Assembly (NCBI GenBank): GCA_902574035.1
Contig: CACGMC010000001.1
Span: forward strand, 186,001 to 250,000
Direction: 5' to 3'
Source of the DNA: an uncultured Pelagibacteraceae bacterium
GTDB lineage: Bacteria; Pseudomonadota; Alphaproteobacteria; Pelagibacterales; Pelagibacteraceae
Length of the DNA: 64,000 bases
A program made the position numbers and the translations under genes. The notes under the pieces were generated by a model. It had not been told where the DNA came from, did no database searches, and saw only the letters and a list, made by a program, of their open reading frames with translations. This document shows, one piece after another, positions 32,271 to 42,018 of this stretch (its first letter is position 1; each line of letters starts with the position of its first letter).

Positions 32271-34052
32271 ATGGCTAAAATGACCACTGAAGAAGCTTTT
32301 GTAAAAGTTTTACAGATGCACGGTATTGAGCATGCGTTTGGAATTATAGGATCAGCATTTATGCCTATATCTCATATTTTTCCAGATGCAGGAATAACTT
32401 TCTGGGACGTAGCGCATGAAACCAATGGCGGTCTTATAGCCGATGGTTACACTCGAGCAACTGGAAAAATGTCAATGGTTGTCGCTCAAAATGGACCAGG
32501 AATTACTGGATTAGTAACACCAATTAAAACTGCATATTGGAATCATACACCATTACTTTTAGTAACACCTCAAGCAGCTAACAAAACTATGGGACAAGGC
32601 GGTTTTCAAGAAGTAGAACAAATGAATTTATTTAAAGATATGGTTTGTTATCAAGAAGAAGTAAGAGATCCTTCAAGAATTGCGGAAGTTTTAAATAGAG
32701 TAATTGAAAAAGCTGTTAGAGGATCAGCCCCTGCACAAATAAATGTTCCTAGAGATTATTGGACGCAAGTTATTGATATAGACTTGCCTCCGATTGTAAG
32801 ATTAGAAAGACAAGCTGGTGGGGCTGAGGCGATAAACAAAGCAGCAAAATTATTATCTGATGCAAAATTTCCTGTTATATTATCCGGAGCAGGAGTTGTT
32901 ATAGGAGGTGCTATTCAAGACTGTGTAAAGTTAGCGGAAAAATTAGACTCTCCTGTATGCTCTGGTTATCAACATAACGATAGTTTTCCTGGAAGCCATC
33001 CTTTAGCAGTAGGACCTCTTGGATATAACGGCTCGAAAGCTGCAATGGAATTAATAGCTAAGGCTGATGTTGTTTTAGCTTTAGGGACAAGATTAAACCC
33101 ATTTTCTACACTTCCAGGATATGGAATAGATTACTGGCCGAAAAATGCAAAAATAATTCAAGTTGACATGAATTCAGATCGAATTGGACTAACTAAAAAA
33201 GTCACCGTTGGAATTTGTGGAGATTCTAAATTAGTTGCACAACAATTATTAAATAAATTATCTAAAAACGCAGGAGATAGCGATAGACAAAAAAGAAAAG
33301 ACTTAATTCATCAAACAAAATCTGCATGGCTTCAAAAACTATCAAGCCTAGATCATGAGGATGATGATCCTGGAACGGTATGGAACAAAGAGGCTAGGGC
33401 TAGGGATAAAAACAGAATGTCCCCTCGTCAAGCCTGGAGAGCTATACAAGCAGGAATGCCAGAGGATGTAATTATATCAAGCGACATTGGAAATAATTGT
33501 GCAATTGGTAACGCATATCCAACTTTTGAAAAAGGAAGAAAATATTTAGCCCCAGGTTTATTTGGACCATGTGGTTACGGTTTTCCCTCTATTCTTGGGG
33601 CAAAAATTGGTTGTCCAAATGTTCCAGTAATCGGTTTTGCAGGAGATGGAGCATTCGGTATTAGCATGAATGAAATGAGCTCTTGCGCTAGAGAAGAATG
33701 GCCTGCAATCACGATGGTAATTTTTAGAAATTATCAATGGGGAGCAGAGAAAAGAAATACTACTTTATGGTTTGACAATAACTTTATTGGAACTGAGCTT
33801 GACCCAGAATTAAGCTTTGCCAAAGTTGCAAATGCCTGTGGTTTAAAAGGTGTAACAGTAAAGACAATGGAAGAGACAACAAAAGCAATTAAACAATCTT
33901 GTGATGATCAAAAAAAGGGAATAACTACTTTTATTGAAGTTATACTTAACCAAGAATTAGGTGAGCCTTTTAGAAGAGATGCTATGAAAAAACCAGTAAG
34001 AGTTGCTGGTATAAAAAAAGAGGATATGAGACCACAAAAAAGTATTGATTAA
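32271..34052 (+). CDS. xsc: Sulfoacetaldehyde acetyltransferase Xsc
   Basis: Thiamine-diphosphate enzyme, 593 residues, that phosphorolyses sulfoacetaldehyde to acetyl phosphate and sulfite. The activating Glu50 lies in DVAHETNGGLIADGY, and the ThDP/Mg motif starts at AGDGAFGISMNEMS (about residue 457) and runs on to FRN. MSVVVAQNGPG-type and WNHTPLLLVTPQAANKTMGQ blocks and the KPV(R)-rich C-terminus follow Xsc rather than acetolactate synthase. An AAAAGGA site precedes ATG. The product is used by Pta (47884-48795), and substrate is supplied by Tpa (56620-57960). Confidence 0.95.
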   Translation: MAKMTTEEAFVKVLQMHGIEHAFGIIGSAFMPISHIFPDAGITFWDVAHETNGGLIADGYTRATGKMSMVVAQNGPGITGLVTPIKTAYWNHTPLLLVTPQAANKTMGQGGFQEVEQMNLFKDMVCYQEEVRDPSRIAEVLNRVIEKAVRGSAPAQINVPRDYWTQVIDIDLPPIVRLERQAGGAEAINKAAKLLSDAKFPVILSGAGVVIGGAIQDCVKLAEKLDSPVCSGYQHNDSFPGSHPLAVGPLGYNGSKAAMELIAKADVVLALGTRLNPFSTLPGYGIDYWPKNAKIIQVDMNSDRIGLTKKVTVGICGDSKLVAQQLLNKLSKNAGDSDRQKRKDLIHQTKSAWLQKLSSLDHEDDDPGTVWNKEARARDKNRMSPRQAWRAIQAGMPEDVIISSDIGNNCAIGNAYPTFEKGRKYLAPGLFGPCGYGFPSILGAKIGCPNVPVIGFAGDGAFGISMNEMSSCAREEWPAITMVIFRNYQWGAEKRNTTLWFDNNFIGTELDPELSFAKVANACGLKGVTVKTMEETTKAIKQSCDDQKKGITTFIEVILNQELGEPFRRDAMKKPVRVAGIKKEDMRPQKSID

Positions 34053-34065
34053 ATACTTTAATTTA

Positions 34066-35031
34066 ATGAGAGTTATAATTATAAATTTAATTATTTTTTC
34101 ATTATTAATACTTTTCACAGAATTCACAGTTAGAGCTTTTAAATTATCACAGCTTCAAGGCGTGGATAGAAATCTCTTTAATTTAGATAGCGAAACAGTT
34201 CTTAATCAACGTAATACCGAAGCAATGATTTTTGGAATTAAGGCTTACACTGATAAAAATGGGTTTAGAATACCATCAAAAGATTTTAAATATAAATATA
34301 GTTCATCAATATTAGTTTTAGGTGATAGTGTTAGCTTTGGTGTTGGCGTAGATGAAAATAAAACATTCATTGGAATTCTTAGAAATAAGACAAATTCAAA
34401 TATATATAATGCTTCTGTAGCAGGACACAATATTATTGATTATTCTTTTTTAATTAAAGACTATCAAGAAACTTTTAAAGATATATCTAGGGTTATGGTG
34501 TTTATTTGTTTAAATGATGCTCATTTTTCAAAAGGAGTTATTAAAAATAATGAGCTACAAGAAAAACAAAGCTTAGAACCTTTTTACATAAAAATACTTA
34601 AAAAAGTGAATATATATTTAAGAAATAAATCAGCGTTATTTGTTTTACTTAAATCAAAATTTACAAAGTCCGATGAAAGACATTTTAATCTTCTTAGTGC
34701 TTACTATAACGATCAAAATATATTAAAAAAATATAAAAATACTATTTTTGAAATGCAGAACTTTTCAAAATTAAAAAAAATTAAAGTAGATTATTTCGTG
34801 TTACCTTATTCTTATCAAATAAAAGAAAACTGTAATGAGGATCTCATGCATCCACAAAAAAAAATTAATGAGATTTTTTTTGATTTAAAAATTAATATTC
34901 ATGACTTGACTAATGAATTTTGTCAAAATAAAGAAAAAAAACTTTTTTTAAATTATGATCCTGTTCACCTATCTGAAAAAGGTCATCAGTTCGTTTCAAA
35001 TCTTTTAATTAAAAAGTTAAACATTAATTAA
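34066..35031 (+). CDS. SGNH/GDSL-type hydrolase, membrane-anchored
   Basis: Lipase/esterase-like protein of about 321 residues from ATG 34066. A TTG at 34045 inside xsc is also in frame. One N-terminal membrane helix (about residues 2-20) is followed by an SGNH domain: VLGDSVSFGVGVDENKTF holds the nucleophile Ser, NASVAGHNIIDY the Gly/Asn block, and DPVHLSEKGHQ the catalytic Asp-xx-His. The substrate is unknown, and such enzymes often deacetylate surface glycans. Unrelated to its sulfonate neighbours by sequence. It converges on the M23 peptidase gene (4-base overlap). Confidence 0.82.
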   Translation: MRVIIINLIIFSLLILFTEFTVRAFKLSQLQGVDRNLFNLDSETVLNQRNTEAMIFGIKAYTDKNGFRIPSKDFKYKYSSSILVLGDSVSFGVGVDENKTFIGILRNKTNSNIYNASVAGHNIIDYSFLIKDYQETFKDISRVMVFICLNDAHFSKGVIKNNELQEKQSLEPFYIKILKKVNIYLRNKSALFVLLKSKFTKSDERHFNLLSAYYNDQNILKKYKNTIFEMQNFSKLKKIKVDYFVLPYSYQIKENCNEDLMHPQKKINEIFFDLKINIHDLTNEFCQNKEKKLFLNYDPVHLSEKGHQFVSNLLIKKLNIN

Positions 35032-35834
35032 TTTAATTCCAAAACACTCGCAGGATCCAATTTTACGTTAAACCAATTTAACCTTATATCTAAATGGGGT
35101 CCCGTTGATCTACCAGTTTTTCCAACTGTTCCAATTTTCTCTCCTTGCTTAATTTTTTGACCAATTTTAACATCAATATCTTTTAAATGCATATAAAGTG
35201 TACTTATGCCATGACCATGATCAAAAATAAGCGTCCCTCCTGTAAAATAAAGATCATCCTCAGCGAGAGTAACTACTCCGTCTAACATGGCTTTAATTGG
35301 GGTACCTTCTGCTGAGGCAAAATCTAATCCGTAATGAGGTCTTCTAGGTTTTCCATTTAGTATTCTCTGACTTCCATAAACTCCAGTAACTATAGAATTT
35401 TTAAGTGGGACTTCAAACTTATTTTTAAAAAAATCAAGGTCGCTATCAACTGATCTAGCTTTACCTATAAGAATATTATCAGCTTTAATTCTATCATAAA
35501 CTTCTTTTGGAGGCGTGACTTGTTTAGGAGGCAAACCGTCAATTCTCTGAATAACATATTTTTTTTTTAAAACTTTTTTTTCTATGACCTCTGTTTTTTC
35601 ATCGTTAATTATTTTGATTAATATATTATTTTTCCTGTCCCTACCTATCCCAAAAGCGAAATAACCTTCTTTTGAAACTCGTACTTTTTTCTTATCAATA
35701 TAAACTTTTGAGTTTTGACTAGTTTTTCCTAGAATAAAAGAACCTTGTTTAAAACTTCCTTGAAATTCAGCTCCATAAGAATTTATTGGTAATAAAAGAA
35801 AAGCGAATAGTAATTTTATTATCTTGCTGTCCAT
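35028..35834 (-). CDS. M23 family peptidoglycan endopeptidase
   Basis: A 268-residue exported LytM-type metallopeptidase. A signal peptide covers residues 1-21 (FLLLPINSYG-AE). The catalytic domain (about residues 145-265) has GVYGSQRILNGKPRRPHYGLDFA with His/Asp zinc ligands, DHGHGISTLYMHL and the closing GRSTGPHLDIRLNW. It cuts peptidoglycan cross-links or activates amidases. Its start overlaps the SDR gene upstream by 16 bases. Confidence 0.92.
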   Translation of the reverse strand: MDSKIIKLLFAFLLLPINSYGAEFQGSFKQGSFILGKTSQNSKVYIDKKKVRVSKEGYFAFGIGRDRKNNILIKIINDEKTEVIEKKVLKKKYVIQRIDGLPPKQVTPPKEVYDRIKADNILIGKARSVDSDLDFFKNKFEVPLKNSIVTGVYGSQRILNGKPRRPHYGLDFASAEGTPIKAMLDGVVTLAEDDLYFTGGTLIFDHGHGISTLYMHLKDIDVKIGQKIKQGEKIGTVGKTGRSTGPHLDIRLNWFNVKLDPASVLELN

Positions 35835-36586
35835 CCACCATCTACCAATAATGAAGTTCCAGTTACCATAGAAGCTGCATCTGAAGCTAAAAAAACCGCT
35901 GCGGATGATATTTCAGATAATTCTGCATATCTTCCTAAAGGAATATTACCTAAAACTTCTTTTCTAAAATTTTTATTCTTAAAAAATTTTTTTGTCATTG
36001 GGGTAACAACAAATGTTGGAGCAATACTATTTACTCTTATATTATATTTAGCTAAATCGATTGCCATCCCTTTTGTTAAACCCTCAACTCCAAATTTTGT
36101 CATATTATATACACTTCTTATAGGTCCTCCTACATGACCCATCTGAGAGGACATGTTAACTATTGCTCCTCCTATTTTTTTTCTGTTTTTTGTTTGAACC
36201 ATTTTCAATGCAACTAAATTTGCAACATTAAATGCTGCAATCGTGTTTATCTTAACAACCTTTTCCATATCTTGTTTTCGAATTTTTAAAAAATGTTCAG
36301 GAATATTTGTCCCAGCATTATTTATTAAAACATCAATTTTTTTTTGTTCTTCGATTATTTTTTTAAGTTTCATATAATTTGTTAAATCACAAACATATGT
36401 TTTACTTTTTACCTTATATTTTTTTGCAATTTTAGATACCGAGTCCAAGTCTTTTTGTGTTCTACTTATTAAAATCAAATTTGAGCCAGCCTCAGCCAAT
36501 GCTATAGCACAAGCTCTTCCTAGACCTTTACCAGCCCCAGTCACTAAAGCGTATTTACCTTTTAAATTATATTTTTTTAGATACAT
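35819..36586 (-). CDS. SDR family oxidoreductase (gluconate-5-dehydrogenase-like)
   Basis: A 255-residue classical SDR: TGAGKGLGRA (residues 16-25) binds NAD(P), NNAG is at about 90, the catalytic Ser is in VNMSSQMGHVGG, and the catalytic Tyr/Lys pair is YNMTK. The ending MVTGTSLLVDGGWTAR is standard. Polyol or sugar-acid dehydrogenases share this form. Because it lies between sulfonate genes, a dihydroxypropanesulfonate dehydrogenase role is possible but unproven. It starts 2 bases after the TerC gene on the same strand. Confidence 0.88.
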   Translation of the reverse strand: MYLKKYNLKGKYALVTGAGKGLGRACAIALAEAGSNLILISRTQKDLDSVSKIAKKYKVKSKTYVCDLTNYMKLKKIIEEQKKIDVLINNAGTNIPEHFLKIRKQDMEKVVKINTIAAFNVANLVALKMVQTKNRKKIGGAIVNMSSQMGHVGGPIRSVYNMTKFGVEGLTKGMAIDLAKYNIRVNSIAPTFVVTPMTKKFFKNKNFRKEVLGNIPLGRYAELSEISSAAVFLASDAASMVTGTSLLVDGGWTAR

Positions 36587-36588
36587 AT

Positions 36589-37161
36589 TTATAAAATCAA
36601 TTTTAAATCAGTGTATATTAAATCTATAGCCACAAATAGTATAGCTAATAAACCCAACCATCCAATCCATTTATATTTTTCAATCCATTTAGCTATTAGA
36701 CTAGCTGCAAATGCCATTAACGCAATAGATAAAGCCAAACCAAATATCAATAACATAAAATGACCTTTTGCTGCTCCTGCAACACTCAATACATTATCAA
36801 GACTCATTGTAACGTCAGCCATAATGATTGTAAAAATTGCTCTACTAAATGAACTATTATCAACTTTAATATCTTTCTTTTCAATTTGGCCTTTAATTAC
36901 ATCAACGTATAATTTGTAACAAATATAGAGAAGTAAAATACCTCCAATCAATCTAAGACCAGTGATCATTAATAGATAAGTTGTAATTAGTGTGAATAAT
37001 ATTCTTAAAATAACTGCAGCGCTAATACCCCAAAAAATTATTTTTTTTCTTTTGTCAGGATCGAATTTTGAAGCAACCATTCCAATTATAATTGCGTTAT
37101 CGCCAGCTAAGACTAGATCGATAAATATTATCTGTATTAAAATTATTAATTCTTCTGTCAT
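36589..37161 (-). CDS. TerC family membrane protein
   Basis: A 190-residue integral membrane protein with six or seven helices. [20 protein letters not shown] (about residues 13-32) and [20 protein letters not shown] (about 114-133) are the paired acidic membrane motifs of the TerC family, thought to move Mn2+ or other metal ions during protein export. It overlaps the GMC oxidoreductase gene upstream by 4 bases, and the SDR and M23 genes follow, so four minus-strand genes may form one unit. Confidence 0.9.
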   Translation of the reverse strand: MTEELIILIQIIFIDLVLAGDNAIIIGMVASKFDPDKRKKIIFWGISAAVILRILFTLITTYLLMITGLRLIGGILLLYICYKLYVDVIKGQIEKKDIKVDNSSFSRAIFTIIMADVTMSLDNVLSVAGAAKGHFMLLIFGLALSIALMAFAASLIAKWIEKYKWIGWLGLLAILFVAIDLIYTDLKLIL

Positions 37162-38777
37162 TGAGTTTGATTATTCAAAATAAATTCTGCACCTTTTTCA
37201 GCAATCATTATTGTTGGAGCATTGGTATTTCCTGAAGTAATATTTGGCATTATTGAAGCATCTATCACTCTTAGATTTTTAAGTCCATGCATATGTAATT
37301 TATCATTAACAACCGCATTATCATCCTTTCCCATTTTACACGTTCCCACGGGGTGAAAAATGGTTTGGGTAAACTCGCTACCAGCTTTTACTAGTTCTTC
37401 ATCATCAGTAATATGAACACCAGGCCTATATTCTTTCGGCTCATATTTTTTAAAAGTTTTAGTCTCTAACATGATTTTCCTTACAAGTTTTAGTCCTTGA
37501 GCCGCAACTATTCGATCATCTTGTGTAGACAGGTAATTCATTTTAATTTTAGGATTTACTCTACTGTCATTACTTACTATTGAAATTTCTCCCCTGCTTG
37601 AAGGCCTAATATTTGCAACAGTTGGAGTGATACCATCAAAGTCATGAAGTTTTGATGCCCCTAAAATATCTGTACTAATTGGTTGAACATGAAATTGTAA
37701 ATTAGGTGTCTCTTTTGATGGATCGCTTTTAGCGAATCCACAAACCTGACTTGCTCCCATTGTCATGGGTCCACTTTGTTTAAACAGATATTCCAAACCA
37801 ATTAAAAAATTTCCAAATAAACTATTTATTTTACCATTTAACGATTTCAAATTTTTAACCTTGTAAACTGGTCTAAACATTAAATGATCTTGCAAATTTT
37901 TACCAACACCTTTTAATTCATGAATAGTTTGTATGCCGTTTTTTTTAAGTTTACTTGAATCCCCGATACCTGAAACCTGAAGTATATGAGGCGATCCTAT
38001 TGAACCTGCTGATAATATAATCTCTCTTCGAGCTTTTATCGTAACAACTTCATTACCTTGATAAAAACTAACACTTTCTGCTTTTTTTCCTTCAAAATTA
38101 ATTTTTTGAACATGTGCGTGAGTTATAATTTTCAAATTTTTTCTTTTTTTTATTGGATTCAAATACCCTTTTGCAGCACTACATCTCAATTTTAGTAAAG
38201 ACTTGTTATGATTTGTAGTAAATTGAAAAAAACCTATCCCAGTATTATCTCCAGTATTAAAATCATTAGTTTTTGGAATTCCACATTCTTCAGCTGCATT
38301 TTGAAACTCATCTAACATTTTTAGATTAATTTTTTTATTAGAAACCATAATTGGTCCACTATCGTTATGAAATTCACTTTTACCTAATTCATTATTTTCA
38401 GATTTTAAAAAATAAGGCAGAACATCATTCCATCCCCATCCGCTATTTCCCATTTGTCTCCAATTATCATAGTCATTACTTTGACCTCTTATCCAAAGAA
38501 GACCATTAATAGAGGAACTTCCGCCTAAAGTTTTACCTCTTGGATATCTAATTGATCTATTATTCATGTTTTCATCTTTTTCTGTATGGAAACACCAGTC
38601 TACTTTAGGATTGTGCATAGTTTTATAATACCCAACTGGAATGTGTATCCATGGATAATTATCTTTACCTCCAGCCTCGAGCAGCAAAACTTTATTCTCT
38701 TCTTTACTAGTAAGCCTGTTTGCTAAAACACATCCTGCAGATCCTGCACCAATGATTATATAATCGAATTCCTCCAT
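37158..38777 (-). CDS. GMC family FAD oxidoreductase (choline dehydrogenase-like)
   Basis: A 539-residue flavoprotein starting at [22 protein letters not shown] (ATG at 38775-38777). A longer frame to 38816 adds only a hydrophobic stretch. GMC signatures are [19 protein letters not shown] (about residues 77-95) and [20 protein letters not shown], and the active-site His lies in [15 protein letters not shown]. It oxidises an alcohol, with choline, polyols or sulfonated diols all possible. The 136-bp divergent region with the TRAP operon suggests joint regulation. Confidence 0.9.
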   Translation of the reverse strand: MEEFDYIIIGAGSAGCVLANRLTSKEENKVLLLEAGGKDNYPWIHIPVGYYKTMHNPKVDWCFHTEKDENMNNRSIRYPRGKTLGGSSSINGLLWIRGQSNDYDNWRQMGNSGWGWNDVLPYFLKSENNELGKSEFHNDSGPIMVSNKKINLKMLDEFQNAAEECGIPKTNDFNTGDNTGIGFFQFTTNHNKSLLKLRCSAAKGYLNPIKKRKNLKIITHAHVQKINFEGKKAESVSFYQGNEVVTIKARREIILSAGSIGSPHILQVSGIGDSSKLKKNGIQTIHELKGVGKNLQDHLMFRPVYKVKNLKSLNGKINSLFGNFLIGLEYLFKQSGPMTMGASQVCGFAKSDPSKETPNLQFHVQPISTDILGASKLHDFDGITPTVANIRPSSRGEISIVSNDSRVNPKIKMNYLSTQDDRIVAAQGLKLVRKIMLETKTFKKYEPKEYRPGVHITDDEELVKAGSEFTQTIFHPVGTCKMGKDDNAVVNDKLHMHGLKNLRVIDASIMPNITSGNTNAPTIMIAEKGAEFILNNQTQ

Positions 38778-38913
38778 GATATTTATCTTATAAATTAGAA
38801 AATTTAATATTACCAATAAGTCTACTACAACCTATGGTTTAAAGACTAGTGTTTGACTCTATCAATTCAATCCAACATACTACCGAAAAATAAACAAACC
38901 TAACGGGGGATAA

Positions 38914-40008
38914 ATGAGAAGACTATTATCAATTGTTTTAGGTTTAGCTGTATTTGTAGGTTTTTCTATAACTTCAGCAAACGCTAAGACATTAAAATGT
39001 CAGACCGTTCTTAACACTAAAGCTGATGAAGTAAAAATGTTAAAGGACTTTACTGACACTGTAACAGAATTAACTGATGGTTCATTAAAATTTGAAATTT
39101 TACCAGCAGGCGCTGTTGTAGGAGTAAAAGAAACATTAGACGCAGTTGATAAAGGATTAATCGATTGTGGTTTCGCTTGGACACACTATTGGTCAGGTGA
39201 TCATCCAGCAGCTATGTTATTTGGTTCGCCAGTAGCAGGTGGTGGAGTAGGTATAGACAATTTAGCATTTTTATCATGGTTTCAGTACGGTGGTGGAAAA
39301 GAGTTGTACGACCAATTATGGAAAGAAATGGGAAGAGACATAAAAGGATTTATGCTTCAACCAGTTGGACCAGAAGCTTTAGGTTGGTTTCCAAAACCAA
39401 TTAAGGATATGGCTGACTTTAGAAAATATAAATTCAGAACTCCTCCAGGAATTCCTGGTCAAACATATAAAGATATCGGTATTGCATCTGTAGCAATGGG
39501 TGGTGGAGATATTTTACCAGCATTACAAGCAGGAACTATCGATGCAGCAGAGTGGTGTTGCCCTAAACCAGATTTAACATTTGGTTTCCAAAAGGTATTA
39601 AAACACTACTATCTACAAGGCTTACACCAAGTAGTAGTAAATGCTGACTTTTATATTACTGGAAAAACTTACAACAAAATGACTGCTCATGAGAAAAAAT
39701 CTCTTGAAGTAGCTGCAAATGCTTCATTAGCTAAATCTTTAAGCTACAGAATCTATGAAAATGGAAAAGCTTTAAGAGAATTAACTACTAAGCACGGAGT
39801 AATTTTAGAAGACACTCCTACAGACTACTTTAAAGAATATATGGCAGCAGCGAAGAAAACATTGAACAAAAACGCAGCAGAAAATAAATTTTTTGCTAAA
39901 GTTTACAAATCAATGAAAGAATTTGCTGATATTGCTGTTCCATTCTGGAGTGGTGCACAAATGTCAAATGCTAAGCTAGGAATGGCTCACGCAGCAACAT
40001 TAAAGTAA
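38914..40008 (+). CDS. dctP: TRAP transporter substrate-binding protein (DctP family)
   Basis: A 364-residue periplasmic receptor with signal peptide (residues 1-24, cleavage ANA-KT). RKYKFRTPPGIPGQTYKDIG carries the conserved Arg that binds the carboxylate or sulfonate group, and GGGDILPALQAGTIDAAEW is the family's substrate-pocket block. A GGGGGAT site precedes ATG. It is followed by a hairpin, then dctQ, dctM and the HpsN-like dehydrogenase. By analogy with hpsKLM of marine bacteria, dihydroxypropanesulfonate is the leading candidate ligand. Confidence 0.92.
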   Translation: MRRLLSIVLGLAVFVGFSITSANAKTLKCQTVLNTKADEVKMLKDFTDTVTELTDGSLKFEILPAGAVVGVKETLDAVDKGLIDCGFAWTHYWSGDHPAAMLFGSPVAGGGVGIDNLAFLSWFQYGGGKELYDQLWKEMGRDIKGFMLQPVGPEALGWFPKPIKDMADFRKYKFRTPPGIPGQTYKDIGIASVAMGGGDILPALQAGTIDAAEWCCPKPDLTFGFQKVLKHYYLQGLHQVVVNADFYITGKTYNKMTAHEKKSLEVAANASLAKSLSYRIYENGKALRELTTKHGVILEDTPTDYFKEYMAAAKKTLNKNAAENKFFAKVYKSMKEFADIAVPFWSGAQMSNAKLGMAHAATLK

Positions 40009-40025
40009 TAAAATAATTAAAGAGA

Positions 40026-40058
40026 AATTAGAGCGGGCTTTTAAAGTCCGCTCTAATT
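40026..40058 (+). terminator. Intercistronic hairpin between dctP and dctQ
   Basis: AATTAGAGCGGGCTT (40026-40040) pairs with AAGTCCGCTCTAATT (40044-40058), 15 bp with one G-U, around TTA. No U-tract follows. Such hairpins after binding-protein genes stabilise the upstream message or partly stop transcription, so that receptor is made in excess of the membrane subunits. Confidence 0.75.
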
Positions 40059-40072
40059 GTTTAGGATGAACT

Positions 40073-40687
40073 ATGAATGATAAGCCAACAAAATTAGATA
40101 TCTCAGATGAAATGATTGCCGAAAGGCGAGGTGGTTCGGGCAAAATGCCAGCTGATATGCCTATGTGGATGGCAAAAACAATTACATCAATAGATAAGTT
40201 TAGTAAGTGGGTTGGGAATATAGTTTGTTGGATATTAATGCCTTTAATTTTAGCAATGACTTATGAGGTCATAATGAGAAAATTATTTTTAGCGCCCACA
40301 ATTTGGGCTTACGATATTAGTAGATTTTTATATGGAGCTCTATTTATGCTTGGAGCAGCTTATGCTCTCTCAAGAGGAGTTCACATTCGAGCAGACTTTT
40401 TATACAGAAATTTTAAAGTCAAAAATCAAGGTCTAATTGATTTTTGGTTATATATTTTATTTTATTTTCCAGGATTATTTGTATTTTTCTACATGACCGT
40501 TGGCTATGTGGGCGAGTCAATTAGAAGAGGAGAACGAGGTATGGATACGACTTGGATGCCTTATATGTGGCCAATAAAAACTTGTTTATTAATTGGTATA
40601 CTTTTTCTTCTTATCCAAGGAGTTTCAGAATTATTGAAAAGTTATTGGGCTGCAAAAAAAGGTGAGTGGCCAGGAGAAAGTAAATGA
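40073..40687 (+). CDS. dctQ: TRAP transporter small membrane subunit (DctQ)
   Basis: A 204-residue protein with four membrane helices and a long, charged N-terminus (residues 1-40). The family's MTYEVIMRKLFLAPTIWAYDISRFLYGALFMLGAAYALSRG stretch and HIRADFLY block are clear. It pairs with DctM to form the Na+-driven transporter fed by DctP. AGGATGAACT precedes the ATG. The stop overlaps the dctM start (ATGA). Confidence 0.93.
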   Translation: MNDKPTKLDISDEMIAERRGGSGKMPADMPMWMAKTITSIDKFSKWVGNIVCWILMPLILAMTYEVIMRKLFLAPTIWAYDISRFLYGALFMLGAAYALSRGVHIRADFLYRNFKVKNQGLIDFWLYILFYFPGLFVFFYMTVGYVGESIRRGERGMDTTWMPYMWPIKTCLLIGILFLLIQGVSELLKSYWAAKKGEWPGESK

Positions 40688-42018
40688 TTGCAGAATTAAT
40701 TGATCCAGCAGTATTAGGATTTATTTTAGTTGGCGTAATGCTTTTTGCAATATTTGTTGGCTTTCCAATTTCATTCACTTTAATTTTTTTGGGCTTTGTA
40801 TTTGGCTATTTAGGATTTGGAAAACTTGTGTTTTATTTAATGACACTTCAGTTTTCGATGGTCATGACCGAACAAACCTTGGCCGCCGTCCCGCTCTTTG
40901 TCTTCATGGGAATTATGATGGAGCAAGCAGGATTAATGGAAAGACTATTTTCAGCATTTCAATTAATGTTAGCAAGAGTAAGAGGATCACTTTATTACGC
41001 AGTTTTATTCGTTTCAGTTATATTTGCAGCAGCAACTGGAATAGTAGGAGCTTCAGTTACAATTTTAGGAATTATGGCTGCTAAATCAATGAATAGATCA
41101 GGTTACAATGTAAGACTTGCTGCAGGAACTATTACTGCTGGAGGAACATTAGGTATATTAATTCCACCAAGTATTATGTTAGTTGTTATGGGACCAATTA
41201 TGGAAATTCCTGTGATAGATTTATTTGCAGCAGCAATTTTTCCAGGAATTCTTCTTGCAACACTATACGCAGCTTACACAACAGTAAGATGTATGATGGA
41301 TCCAAAATTAGGCCCACCTTTACCAGAAGATATGCAAGCTACTAGCATGACAAAAGTCTGGATAGAATTTTTATTAGGATTAGTACCACCTGCTGCTTTA
41401 GTTTTCGCAGCACTTGGAAGTATTTTATTTGGTTTTGCAACTCCAACAGAAGCAGCTGGTTGTGGTGCAATGGGTGCTTTATTACTTTCTCTTGCTTATA
41501 AGAAACTTACTTTACCAAAATTACAAGAAGCTCTAGTTAAAACTTTAGAAATTACAGCTTTAATAATGGTATTAGTTGCAGCTTCAAATTTCTTTGGTGC
41601 AGTGTTTGCTAGATTAGGAACACCAACATTATTAACTGAATTCCTATTAGGTTTAGAAATGAATAAATATCTAATTTTAGCCATGATAATGGTAATGATA
41701 TTTTTATTAGGTTGGCCTTTAGAGTGGGTTCCTATCGTGATGATCATAATACCAATAATCTTACCTTTAGTTGAGGCACTTGGCTTTAACTTAACTTGGT
41801 TTGCAATATTAGTTGCCGTCAACCTTCAAACCGCCTGGCTCTCACCACCAGTAGCGCTTTCTGCTTATTTTTTAAAAGGCGTTGTGCCTGAATGGGATTT
41901 AAAGGACATTTATTACGGAATGATGCAATTTATGGTCTTGCAAATTTTTGGATTAGTATTAATAGTACTGTTTCCACAAATTGCTTTGTGGTTACCAACT
42001 TTACTTTATGGCAACTAA
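40684..42018 (+). CDS. dctM: TRAP transporter large permease (DctM)
   Basis: A 444-residue permease with 12 or so membrane segments. AATGIVGASVTILGIMAAKSM, GGTLGILIPPSIMLVVMG and FGFATPTEAAGCGAMGALLL are DctM family blocks lining the substrate and Na+ sites, and LLGWPLEWVPIVMIIIPI is near the end. It overlaps dctQ by 4 bases and the hpsN-like gene by 11 bases, so uptake and first oxidation are translationally linked. Confidence 0.94.
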   Translation: MIAELIDPAVLGFILVGVMLFAIFVGFPISFTLIFLGFVFGYLGFGKLVFYLMTLQFSMVMTEQTLAAVPLFVFMGIMMEQAGLMERLFSAFQLMLARVRGSLYYAVLFVSVIFAAATGIVGASVTILGIMAAKSMNRSGYNVRLAAGTITAGGTLGILIPPSIMLVVMGPIMEIPVIDLFAAAIFPGILLATLYAAYTTVRCMMDPKLGPPLPEDMQATSMTKVWIEFLLGLVPPAALVFAALGSILFGFATPTEAAGCGAMGALLLSLAYKKLTLPKLQEALVKTLEITALIMVLVAASNFFGAVFARLGTPTLLTEFLLGLEMNKYLILAMIMVMIFLLGWPLEWVPIVMIIIPIILPLVEALGFNLTWFAILVAVNLQTAWLSPPVALSAYFLKGVVPEWDLKDIYYGMMQFMVLQIFGLVLIVLFPQIALWLPTLLYGN